Below are positions 8,997-16,191 of a stretch of 64,000 nucleotides of DNA, one piece after another. The stretch's first letter is position 1. Every line of letters begins with the position of its first letter. The position numbers and the translations under genes were made by a program. Source of the stretch: Lachnospiraceae bacterium (GTDB lineage: Bacteria > Bacillota > Clostridia > Lachnospirales > Lachnospiraceae); NCBI GenBank assembly GCA_902363135.1, contig CABIZF010000001.1, positions 124,001 through 188,000 on the forward strand. The letters run 5' to 3'. The notes under the pieces are model-generated. The model saw only the letters and a list, made by a program, of their open reading frames with translations, made no database searches and was not told the DNA's origin.

Positions 8997-10361
8997 TTAT
9001 GCATGATGCTCCCACTTATGCCCCCGATACCGAATCGTGAAGCAGATCGCGCGGAACAGCCAGTCGATCGTCATGGCAACCCAGATGCCGAAGACGCCAA
9101 GTCCGAACTGTACGCCGAGCAGCCAGCTGAAGCAGATGCGGAACACCCACATCGAGATGATAGAGAGCAGCATCGGATACTTGACGTCGGAGGCTGCCCG
9201 CAGAGTGTTTGGCAGGGTAAAGGAGAGCGGCCAGATTGTCATGACGCAGAATGCATGGTAGAAAATGATGTCGTCCACGTATCCGGCGGCCTCCGGGGAG
9301 AGGCTGTAAAGCCGTATGAAATACGGCAGGACTGTGAGCACGAACAGATTGACTGCAATGTTGGCGCAGTAGGTGATTAACAGCAGCTTTCTGGTATAAT
9401 AGCGCACCTGCTCATAGCTTCCGGCACCGACGCAGCGGGCGGATACGGTGAGCACGGCGAATCCGATCGCCGCACCGGAGAGGATCTGGAACTGTCCGAT
9501 CGTATTTGAGACAGCGTTTGCTGCGATGGATGCAGTGCCAAAGCCGGAAACCATGCTGAGTACGAGAATCTTTCCGAGCTGGAACATACTGTTTTCCAGG
9601 CCGTTTGGGATGCCGATTCCGAGGATCTTTTTCAGAAGCGGGAAATCAAGGCGCAAAGGAAACGGGATGGAAACATGGATGATCTTTTTCGGATTACGCA
9701 AGAGCGACAGAATCAGGACCGCTGCGGCAATCCGGGAGATGAGCGTCGGGATCGCCGCACCTGCGACACCCATCTTCAGGCCGAAGATCAGGATCGAATT
9801 TCCGACCAGGTTGATGCCGTTCATGAACAGTGCGGTAAACATCGCCGTCCGCGAGTCGCCCATCGCCCGGAACAGAGCCGCACCTGTGTTGTACAGTGCA
9901 ATAAACGGGATCGAAGCAGCTACGATCATCAGGTAGGTCGTACAGCCGCTCATCACGTCTGCCTCGATTTTTCCGAATACGACATTCAGGATAAAGGAGC
10001 GGAAAAAATACGTCAGTGCCATAATCAGAACAGAGAAGATGGCGGTGAACAGGATCAGCTGCTCGGCTGCTTTCTGGGCGACATCCGGCCGCTTGCGACC
10101 GAGATACTGGCCGCTGATGACTGCACCTCCGGTCGCGAGCGCGGCAAACAGGTTGATCAGAAGGACAAATACATTGTCAACGAGCGATACGGCAGAGACG
10201 GCTGCCTCACCGGCGCTCGAGACCATCATCGTATCAGCGGCGCCGACCGCAATGGATAAGATCTGCTCAATGACGAGAGGAACGATCAGTGCTTTTAATG
10301 ACTGGTTATCGAATAAGTAGCCCTCTGGTGTGCGTAACAGAGACTTTAGTGAAATATGCAT
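8997..10361 (-). CDS. MATE-family multidrug/metabolite exporter
   Basis: A 454-residue polytopic membrane protein with about twelve hydrophobic helices in two six-helix halves. MATE features are the opening LIVPLVIEQILSIAVGAADTMM helix and the second-half repeat beginning near IGIPNGLENSMFQ. MATE proteins export cationic compounds or metabolites using Na+ or H+ gradients. The gene is alone on the minus strand, converges on the GH43 gene, and is divergent from the sporulation genes. The substrate cannot be predicted. The Shine-Dalgarno before the chosen ATG is weak (GAGG 12 nt away). Confidence 0.88.
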   Translation of the reverse strand: MHISLKSLLRTPEGYLFDNQSLKALIVPLVIEQILSIAVGAADTMMVSSAGEAAVSAVSLVDNVFVLLINLFAALATGGAVISGQYLGRKRPDVAQKAAEQLILFTAIFSVLIMALTYFFRSFILNVVFGKIEADVMSGCTTYLMIVAASIPFIALYNTGAALFRAMGDSRTAMFTALFMNGINLVGNSILIFGLKMGVAGAAIPTLISRIAAAVLILSLLRNPKKIIHVSIPFPLRLDFPLLKKILGIGIPNGLENSMFQLGKILVLSMVSGFGTASIAANAVSNTIGQFQILSGAAIGFAVLTVSARCVGAGSYEQVRYYTRKLLLITYCANIAVNLFVLTVLPYFIRLYSLSPEAAGYVDDIIFYHAFCVMTIWPLSFTLPNTLRAASDVKYPMLLSIISMWVFRICFSWLLGVQFGLGVFGIWVAMTIDWLFRAICFTIRYRGHKWEHHA

Positions 10362-10589
10362 AGGAAAACCTCGTTCGATTGTAAGTGATTGTCTGGTTTG
10401 CTGGTGCTTCTACCTTGAGTATAAGATGTTACAGAGAAAAATCAAGCAAAATTCGTGCTGTTTTTGTCTCAAAGAAGAAGATTCACACGGGAATAAAATG
10501 CCATCTTTTTGTGCACACTACCTGTAAAGTGTCTGCAGATGGTATTCACGTGTCCGAATCAGGCTGCAGCAGGAAGGGAGTGGGCTGTG

Positions 10590-10766
10590 ATGGAATGGAG
10601 ACGAAGGCTGTGCTGGGTAGCACTTGTGATTGCTTTGCTGGTCTGCGTGGGGATTTTCTGGTATCGTGCCAAGAGAAAGGAACATCCGTATACAGACGCC
10701 GTACTGGCAGCAGAGGAATTTTCGGGAGGTGAGGGGGATGTCGGATATCCTTTATCTGAAGATTGA
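10590..10766 (+). CDS. Small single-span membrane protein upstream of spoVAA
   Basis: A 58-residue protein starting at ATG 10590 (or GTG 10587) after AGGAAGGGAG. It has a basic start (MEWRRRL), one hydrophobic helix of about 17 residues, and a hydrophilic tail that ends 29 nt inside spoVAA. The overlap and shared direction suggest translational coupling with spoVAA-spoVAB. I do not recognise the family. It may be a genuine small sporulation-associated protein or a fortuitous frame; the well-placed ribosome site and clean signal-anchor layout favour the former. Confidence 0.5.
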   Translation: MEWRRRLCWVALVIALLVCVGIFWYRAKRKEHPYTDAVLAAEEFSGGEGDVGYPLSED

Positions 10767-11364
10767 CCGGAACGTACAGGCAAAAGGAAGTCCGGTACAC
10801 CTCCGGGATATTGCGGGTCTGTACTGCAGTGCGAAGCAAATCGAAAATAAAGTCAGAACGCTTCGGCTTCCGACCGAGGTTATCAGGGGACCGGGCCGGT
10901 ATGTGTTCAGTGTGCTTGATGTGATCGCAGTGATCCAGCAGGAATATCCTTCTCTGGAGATCGAGAATCTTGGTGAGACAGATTTTATCATTACGGTGGA
11001 AAAGAAGCAGACAATGCCGGACGCAGTGAACTGGGGAAAGACGGTATTTGTGTGCGTTCTTGCGTTTTTCGGAGCCGCGTTTTCGATCATGGCATTTAAT
11101 AATGATATAGGAATCAAAAATCTGTTCGGGCAGCTTTATGGGATGTTTACTGGGCGGGTGTCAGATGGATTTACCTTACTGGAAATTTCCTATTCCATCG
11201 GCGTGGGACTTGGCATTTTGGTTTTCTTTCATCACTTTGCAAAGAAGCAGGGCGGCGCGGATCCGACACCGCTGGAGGTGGAGATGCGTACCTACGAGGA
11301 TGATGTGGATACGACTCTGATCGAGTCCGGCAACCGGAAAGAGGGAAAACGACAGAAAGGGTAA
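10738..11364 (+). CDS. spoVAA: Stage V sporulation protein AA
   Basis: A protein of 208 residues. The cytoplasmic N-terminal domain has the SpoVAA pattern (YLKIDRNVQAKGSPVHLRDI, residues about 6-25), followed by two hydrophobic spans near residues 105-125 and 145-170. SpoVA proteins form the channel that moves calcium-dipicolinate into the forespore during sporulation and out during germination. The start ATG 10738 follows GGGAGGTGAGGG. spoVAB follows 13 nt downstream. The rest of the spoVA set (AC, AD, AE, AF) is not in the window. Confidence 0.85.
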   Translation: MSDILYLKIDRNVQAKGSPVHLRDIAGLYCSAKQIENKVRTLRLPTEVIRGPGRYVFSVLDVIAVIQQEYPSLEIENLGETDFIITVEKKQTMPDAVNWGKTVFVCVLAFFGAAFSIMAFNNDIGIKNLFGQLYGMFTGRVSDGFTLLEISYSIGVGLGILVFFHHFAKKQGGADPTPLEVEMRTYEDDVDTTLIESGNRKEGKRQKG

Positions 11365-11377
11365 AAGGAGGAGGATC

Positions 11378-11797
11378 ATGGAGCAGTTTTTTCTGGCACT
11401 GATCGGGTTTTCCGGCGGGTTTATCGTCGCAGGCGGCGTGGTAGCGCTGATGGTAGGACTTGGGATCATCACTCGGTTTATCGGCATTTCCAGAACAGCG
11501 AAGCACATCAGGGGAGTGGAGGATGCGATCCTGCTCGGCGCAGCCGTTGGTACGATTGTCACAGTCTTTTCCTTTCAGCTTCCGGTCGGGGCGTGGGTGC
11601 TTGCAGTTGCAGGACTGTTTATGGGTATCTTTGTGGGAGGCTGGATCATGGCGCTGGCAGAGGTCGTGAATGTTTTTCCGGTCTACTGCCGCAGACTCGG
11701 CATCACGAAGGGGACGAGCTGGATTGTGATCACGCTTGCAGCAGGTAAGACACTTGGGAGCCTGCTGCATTTTTATATGCGGTGGGGGAAGGGGTGA
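11378..11797 (+). CDS. spoVAB: Stage V sporulation protein AB
   Basis: 139 residues, close to the usual SpoVAB length, with four hydrophobic spans and the conserved stretches GFSGGFIVAGGVVAL, RYIG-like ITRFIGISRTAKHI, and a second half rich in Gly/Ala ending in a Trp-Gly-Lys tail. It is an inner forespore membrane component of the dipicolinate channel. AGGAGGA precedes the start. It is the last gene of the spoVA pair; the next gene begins after its own strong promoter. Confidence 0.87.
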   Translation: MEQFFLALIGFSGGFIVAGGVVALMVGLGIITRFIGISRTAKHIRGVEDAILLGAAVGTIVTVFSFQLPVGAWVLAVAGLFMGIFVGGWIMALAEVVNVFPVYCRRLGITKGTSWIVITLAAGKTLGSLLHFYMRWGKG

Positions 11798-11799
11798 TG

Positions 11800-11828
11800 T
11801 TGACAGTATAAATAGAAAGACATACAAT
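11800..11828 (+). promoter_or_regulatory. Sigma-A promoter for the oxidoreductase-ATPase pair
   Basis: TTGACA (11800-11805), 17-nt spacer, TACAAT (11823-11828). This near-consensus promoter separates the downstream genes from the sporulation pair. Confidence 0.7.
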
Positions 11829-11859
11829 AACCATATAAAATCAGCCAGGAGGATAGGCC

Positions 11860-12831
11860 ATGAGTCAGTTAAAACTTGCAATATTAGGAGCGGGCCGCAT
11901 CGCGGAGACGATGGCGGAGACAGTACGGCAGATGGACGATGTCTGCCTGTATGCGGTGGCAGCGCGTGAGGAAGCGCGCGCAAAGGCGTTTGCGGAGACG
12001 TATGGCGCAGAGCATTATTATGGAAGCTATGAGGAAATGCTGCAGGACGACGGTGTGGAGCTCGTCTATATCGCGACGCCGCATTCTCATCATGCACAGC
12101 ATGCAAAGCTTTGCATTGAGTATGGAAGGCCGGTGCTCTGCGAGAAGGCATTTACCTGGACGGCGGAAGAGGCAGCAGAAGTGCTGCAGCTCGCAAAGGA
12201 AAAGCAGGTATTTATCACGGAGGCGATGTGGGTGCGGTATATGCCGATGTTCCGGATGCTGAAGGAGACGGTTGATTCCGGAAAGATCGGAGCTGTGACG
12301 GCAGTGACCGCCAATCTCGGCTATGCCCTGCTGCATAAGGAGCGGGTGACGCGGCCGGAGCTGGCAGGTGGCGCGCTTCTGGATCTTGGCGTGTATACCC
12401 TGAATTTTGCGACCGGACTGCTTGGCGATGAGCCGGAGCGGATCGAGACGACGATGGTGCGGCTCATCACAGGAGTGGATAAGCAGGAATTTGTCAATCT
12501 GATTTATCCGAACGGAGTTGTGGCCGGACTGTTTAATACAATGGTATCTGTCACCGACCGGAAAGGCTTCATATATGGCACGGAGGGACATATCGAAGTC
12601 GAGAATATTAATAATTACGAAGAATTTCGCATTTACAATAATCAGTATGAGCTGACAGAGACGATCCGTCGGCCAGAGCAGCTCACAGGCTATGAGTATG
12701 AGGTGCGGGCATGCCACCGCGCACTTCTGAATGGCCAGCTGGAATGCGAGGAGATGCCGCATGTACATACTATGAGAATCATGCATATGCTCGATGAGAT
12801 TCAGAAAAAATGGGAGGAGCAGGAGGCATGA
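11860..12831 (+). CDS. Gfo/Idh/MocA-family NAD(P)-dependent oxidoreductase
   Basis: 323 residues. The N-terminal Rossmann fold opens with AILGAGRIAETMA. The catalytic-lysine segment CEKAFTW is at about residues 94-100 (EKP in most relatives). A C-terminal alpha/beta substrate domain of the GFO_IDH_MocA_C type follows. Such enzymes oxidise or epimerise sugars and cyclitols; the substrate is unknown here. AGGAGGATAG precedes ATG 11860. Its stop overlaps the start of the ATPase gene (ATGA), implying translational coupling. Confidence 0.88.
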   Translation: MSQLKLAILGAGRIAETMAETVRQMDDVCLYAVAAREEARAKAFAETYGAEHYYGSYEEMLQDDGVELVYIATPHSHHAQHAKLCIEYGRPVLCEKAFTWTAEEAAEVLQLAKEKQVFITEAMWVRYMPMFRMLKETVDSGKIGAVTAVTANLGYALLHKERVTRPELAGGALLDLGVYTLNFATGLLGDEPERIETTMVRLITGVDKQEFVNLIYPNGVVAGLFNTMVSVTDRKGFIYGTEGHIEVENINNYEEFRIYNNQYELTETIRRPEQLTGYEYEVRACHRALLNGQLECEEMPHVHTMRIMHMLDEIQKKWEEQEA

Positions 12832-14486
12832 AGAGCAGTCAGGAGCTGAAAAAGCAGCTGCGCCAGATCGACCATAAAGGCTACAAGGCATATAAGGTGC
12901 TCGAAGGGGAATACGACTTTGGCGCGTACCGCCTCTGTATTGATCACGTGCAGGGCGATCCGTTTGCAACGCCATCGCGTGTGCGTATTGTGTATAAAAA
13001 TGAGATACCGGTGAAATTTTTTGACCGGCCTTACCGAAGGACTGCCACAGAAGATGCGCTGCTGCGCAGGCTGCATGGAAATTTATTCCGTGTCTCTAAG
13101 GGCGGCGGGCGCAGAGGCTCCGGAAAAAGCGGACTGATTACGGCCTGCCGTACCGGTCAGGAGGTGCTGCAGCGCTCGGCTATGCAGGTCACGCCAAAGG
13201 AGATCGAGGCGCGGATCGAGGTAGGATTTCCTGCATATGGCCGCACGATCGCGGCGCAGGAGCTGGAAGAGCTGCTCTTTGATGTGCTGCCGGAGGTGGC
13301 GGAGCAGACGTTCCGGATGCAGCCGCGGCTTGCAAAGGAGCTGGAGTCGGCAGTTGATCTGGCCGATGACCAGCAGTTTATCCGTCAGGAACTGAAGACA
13401 CAGGGACTTGCAGCGTTTGTGGCGGATGGAGCGGTGCTCCCACGTGAGAGCGGTGTGTCCCAGAAAAAGATGTCGGATGCGGTTCCGTTTCAGAGTCCGG
13501 ACAGCCTTGCCGTGACTCTGGAGCTTCCGCACCACGGCGCACTGCGCGGCATGGGGATCCGCAATGGCATCACGGTCATCACCGGAGGAGGTTTTCACGG
13601 AAAATCAACGCTTTTAAAAGCATTGGAGCGTGGTGTATACAATCATATCGCAGGTGACGGAAGAGAATATGTGATCACGGACGCAAGTGCGTTCAAGCTG
13701 CGTGCGGAAGAGGGACGGAGCATTCATGGTGTGGATATCTCGACGTTTATCAGCAATCTTCCGACCAGGGCTGATACGGCAAATTTTTCGACAGAAAATG
13801 CAAGCGGTAGCACTTCACAGGCGGCGAACACGGTGGAAGCACTCTCAGTCGGGTCAAAGGTGCTGCTGATCGACGAGGATACGTCTGCGACGAATTTTAT
13901 GGTACGCGATATGCGGATGGCACAGCTTGTCCCGGATGTAAAGGAACCGATTTCACCGTTTATCCGAAAAATCCGCAGCCTGCACAGAGACCTTGGCATC
14001 TCAACGGTTCTGGTCGCGGGAAGCTCTGGCGACTATTTATCTGTGGCGGATACCGTTTTGCAGATGGACTGCTATCATGCACTGGATGTGACAGAAAAAG
14101 CACAGTCACTGGCGCAGCCGCTTACGGAGGATGAGGTGCAGGCTGCAAAATGGATCCGCAGGCCGGTACCAAAAAGAGAGATTGAAAAAATTCGGGTACA
14201 CGGCTGGGATTCCCTGAGCCTGGATCGGACGGAGATTGATCTGCGCTATCTGGAACAGGTCGTCGATGAGAGCCAGACAGCGGCACTTGGCTATACCTTA
14301 CAGTACATTCTGACCCGCCTTGCAGACGGCAAAAAGAAGGCGGATCAGCTGGCGATGGAAGCGGCGGAGAAGATACAGAAGGAAGGGATTCTTTCTGTCA
14401 CGCCGAAGAACTACGGCGCAGGCCCGTCCGCGGAAGTGCGTGTGCAGGAGATACTGGCAGCGCTTGGAAGATACCGGATGTTGTAA
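12828..14486 (+). CDS. ABC-class P-loop ATPase (COG3044-type, ABC_ATPase family)
   Basis: 552 residues starting at ATG 12828, which overlaps the preceding stop. The N-terminal part is a conserved region of unknown role, with a Gly/Arg-rich stretch GGGRRGSGKSG at about residue 90 that resembles nucleic-acid-binding loops. A Walker A GGGFHGKST lies near residue 256, and a Walker B LLIDEDTSATNF near residue 347. No membrane spans are seen, so it is a soluble ATPase, not a transporter. Members of this family are widespread in Clostridia and remain poorly characterised. The link with the oxidoreductase upstream is visible only as gene overlap. Confidence 0.85.
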   Translation: MKSSQELKKQLRQIDHKGYKAYKVLEGEYDFGAYRLCIDHVQGDPFATPSRVRIVYKNEIPVKFFDRPYRRTATEDALLRRLHGNLFRVSKGGGRRGSGKSGLITACRTGQEVLQRSAMQVTPKEIEARIEVGFPAYGRTIAAQELEELLFDVLPEVAEQTFRMQPRLAKELESAVDLADDQQFIRQELKTQGLAAFVADGAVLPRESGVSQKKMSDAVPFQSPDSLAVTLELPHHGALRGMGIRNGITVITGGGFHGKSTLLKALERGVYNHIAGDGREYVITDASAFKLRAEEGRSIHGVDISTFISNLPTRADTANFSTENASGSTSQAANTVEALSVGSKVLLIDEDTSATNFMVRDMRMAQLVPDVKEPISPFIRKIRSLHRDLGISTVLVAGSSGDYLSVADTVLQMDCYHALDVTEKAQSLAQPLTEDEVQAAKWIRRPVPKREIEKIRVHGWDSLSLDRTEIDLRYLEQVVDESQTAALGYTLQYILTRLADGKKKADQLAMEAAEKIQKEGILSVTPKNYGAGPSAEVRVQEILAALGRYRML

Positions 14487-14558
14487 ATGTTCTGTTTTAT
14501 AGTACTTGAAAAACTTGACGTAGCCCGCTGCGCCTGCATTATTAGTCCAGTTAGCATT

Positions 14559-14719
14559 TGAACGCAGATAAGCATTCCCCCGCTTCAAGTGCGCGAAGCA
14601 CTAAGCGGCGGGTGAGGGGGATGCTTATGTCAGTGGGAGTTGAAAGCTCCCACTGACAGATCGCGAAGCGACTGCGTTCATGAGCAAGTAGCGAAGCGGA
14701 TTGCGAATGTCCGCTTTAC
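14559..14719 (+). repeat. Structured dispersed element A, copy 1
   Basis: A 161-nt element almost identical to 19183-19344 and 30226-30386. The outer stem TGAACGCAG/CTGCGTTCA encloses nested hairpins: ATAAGCAT..CCCCC with GGGGGATGCTTAT, a CCGCTT..AAGCGG arm, GTCAGTGGGAG/CTCCCACTGAC, and a TCGC-GAA-GCGA arm. A tail hairpin AAGCGGA/TCCGCTT ends the element, 75 nt before the VOC gene start. Confidence 0.9.
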
Positions 14720-14793
14720 GATTTGTTTGTGACTCAGATTATTAGAAAGTTACAGTATTGATAGGTATATAAGAAGTTACAGGAGGGGTAAAT

Positions 14794-15177
14794 ATGGCAC
14801 TGAAGGATTACTATGATCGGATCAATCACGTCGGCGTGCCGACGGAGGATATGGCGGCGACGGTCCGCTTTTACACAGACCTTGGATTTACACTGATTTA
14901 TGAGACAAAAAACGGCGACCAGCAGGTCTGCTTCCTTGAGAACGGTTCGATTCAGATCGAAGCCTATACGGTGGAGCATGCAGCAAATATCCGCGGTGCA
15001 ATTGACCATCTGGCATTGAACTGCACGGACATCGAAGCTGCATTTGAAGAGGCGAAAAAGCTTCCGTATAAGATCCTGGAAGGGATCACCGCTCTCCCAT
15101 TCTGGGATCACGGAATCCGTTACTTCCTCATCGAAGGACCGAATAAAGAAGTGATTGAGCTGGTACAGAAGCTGTAA
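14794..15177 (+). CDS. VOC-family (glyoxalase/dioxygenase-fold) protein
   Basis: 127 residues with two beta-alpha-beta-beta-beta modules. It starts with the typical INHVGVPTEDMAATVRFYTDLGF segment and has a second metal-site strand at AIDHLALNCTD. His and Glu residues at the usual metal positions (H12, H72, Glu near the C-terminus in NKEVIEL) are visible. It could be a glyoxalase-like isomerase, a lyase or a resistance-type binding protein; the sequence does not decide. AGGAGGGG precedes the ATG. Its leader follows copy 1 of the structured repeat. Confidence 0.82.
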   Translation: MALKDYYDRINHVGVPTEDMAATVRFYTDLGFTLIYETKNGDQQVCFLENGSIQIEAYTVEHAANIRGAIDHLALNCTDIEAAFEEAKKLPYKILEGITALPFWDHGIRYFLIEGPNKEVIELVQKL

Positions 15178-15245
15178 AACAGGGATAAAAAGAGCCTGTG
15201 GTTTCCCATGTTTACCTGCTTTCCGTAATTTGTTGAAATTCCCGG

Positions 15246-15274
15246 TTGATTTTTTTTAAGAAAGATGCTATGGT
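15246..15274 (+). promoter_or_regulatory. Promoter of the ZTP-riboswitch operon
   Basis: TTGATT (15246-15251), 17-nt spacer, TATGGT (15269-15274), placing the transcription start just before the riboswitch. Confidence 0.5.
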
Positions 15275-15278
15275 GGAG

Positions 15279-15351
15279 ATGCTCATATAACTGACGGAAG
15301 TGGGGAACCACAGGGAGTATGAGCCGTTCGAAGAGCCGACCGTCTGGGCCA
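15279..15351 (+). ncRNA. ZTP (pfl) riboswitch
   Basis: P1 GCTCATA (15281-15287) pairs with TATGAGC (15318-15324). Inside it are the conserved ACTGACGGAAG joint and hairpin GTGG-GGAA-CCAC (15300-15311). After a short linker comes the hallmark 3' domain CCGACCGTCTGGGC (15336-15349). This matches the pfl/ZTP consensus. It senses ZMP/ZTP, the AICAR precursors that pile up when formyl-folate is short. The genes downstream use AICAR, as expected for this riboswitch class. Confidence 0.9.
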
Positions 15352-15385
15352 TAAAAGGGACCAGGATGTGTTGGCTGTTTTTTTG
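15345..15385 (+). terminator. Terminator-type expression platform of the ZTP riboswitch
   Basis: The end of the aptamer (CTGGGCCA) can pair with TGTTGGCT near 15370-15376, just before a run of seven T. Ligand binding to the CTGGGC pseudoknot would block this hairpin and allow transcription. Confidence 0.7.
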
Positions 15386-15446
15386 TCTACCAATCCAGAA
15401 CGTCCTGACGTTCGGTCAGAGCATAGGAGAAAGGAGCCTTTTATTT

Positions 15447-16163
15447 ATGGAAAAAATTTCACTGCAGCAGGAGCTGCAAGCAAACAGTTACCCGGGACGC
15501 GGCATTGTGATCGGCCGTTCTGCAGATGGGAAAAAGGCAGTCACTGCTTATTTTATTATGGGAAGAAGCGAGAACAGCCGCAACCGTATTTTTGTGGAAG
15601 ACGGAAAGGGTATCCGTACACAGGCATTTGATCCATCGAAGCTAACTGATCCGAGCCTGATTATTTACGCACCGGTGCGTGTGCTTGGCAACAAGACCAT
15701 CGTCACAAACGGAGATCAGACCGATACGATTTACGAGGGAATGGATCATCAGCTCACCTTCGAGCAGTCCTTACGCAGCCGTGAGTTTGAGCCGGACGCT
15801 CCGAACTATACGCCGCGTATTTCCGGTGTCATGCATGTGGAAAATGGCAGCTACAGCTATGCGATGTCTATTTTAAAGAGCAACAACGGCGACCCGTCGG
15901 CCTGCAACCGCTATACCTTTGCATACAGCAACTGCGTGGCGGGCGAGGGACATTTCATTCACACCTACAAGTGCGATGGCAATCCGCTCCTGAGCTTTGA
16001 GGGTGAGCCGAAGCTGGTAGCAATCCCGGATGACATCGATGCGTTTACAGAGCTCCTCTGGAGCAGCTTGAATGCGGACAATAAGGTATCGCTGTTTGTT
16101 CGCTATATTGATATTGAGACCGGAAGCTATGAGAGCCGCATTGTGAATAAAAACCAGAAATAA
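15447..16163 (+). CDS. purO: IMP cyclohydrolase, PurO type
   Basis: 238 residues from ATG 15447 (GAAAGGAG upstream). The sequence matches the IMP cyclohydrolase family best known from archaeal PurO: the opening YPGRGIVIGRSADGKKAV, the GRSENSRNR strand, and later GNQT/GDQTDTIYEG and SVMHVENG-like segments. It closes FAICAR to IMP, the last step of de novo purine synthesis. Most bacteria use the cyclohydrolase half of bifunctional PurH instead. Here the formyltransferase is a separate gene 28 nt downstream, and both are controlled by the ZTP riboswitch. Confidence 0.88.
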   Translation: MEKISLQQELQANSYPGRGIVIGRSADGKKAVTAYFIMGRSENSRNRIFVEDGKGIRTQAFDPSKLTDPSLIIYAPVRVLGNKTIVTNGDQTDTIYEGMDHQLTFEQSLRSREFEPDAPNYTPRISGVMHVENGSYSYAMSILKSNNGDPSACNRYTFAYSNCVAGEGHFIHTYKCDGNPLLSFEGEPKLVAIPDDIDAFTELLWSSLNADNKVSLFVRYIDIETGSYESRIVNKNQK

Positions 16164-16191
16164 AAGCGACATAGAAGAAAAGGAGCAGGGT

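Noticed and set aside
9675..10259. A 194-codon plus-strand frame inside the MATE gene
   Set aside because: Rich in Asp/Arg/His/Gln with no hydrophobic or domain pattern; antisense to MATE transmembrane helices.
10385..10530. MerR-type operator in the MATE/spoVAA intergenic region
   Set aside because: ACCTTGAGTATAAG resembles such sites only loosely, has no good dyad, and no MerR gene is nearby.
11171..12975. Long minus-strand frames opposite spoVAB and the Gfo/Idh gene
   Set aside because: Compositions are His/Arg/Pro-rich as expected of antisense frames in this codon usage; the plus-strand genes explain the region.
14559..14719. Element A as a CRISPR array, rho-independent terminator or known riboswitch
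   Set aside because: There is no repeat-spacer periodicity, no terminal T tract, and no match to a riboswitch consensus I know; it recurs upstream of unrelated genes.
15300..15446. In-frame N-terminal extension of the PurO-type protein
   Set aside because: The extension is a translation of the ZTP riboswitch and its terminator; ATG 15447 has a proper ribosome site and family-like start.
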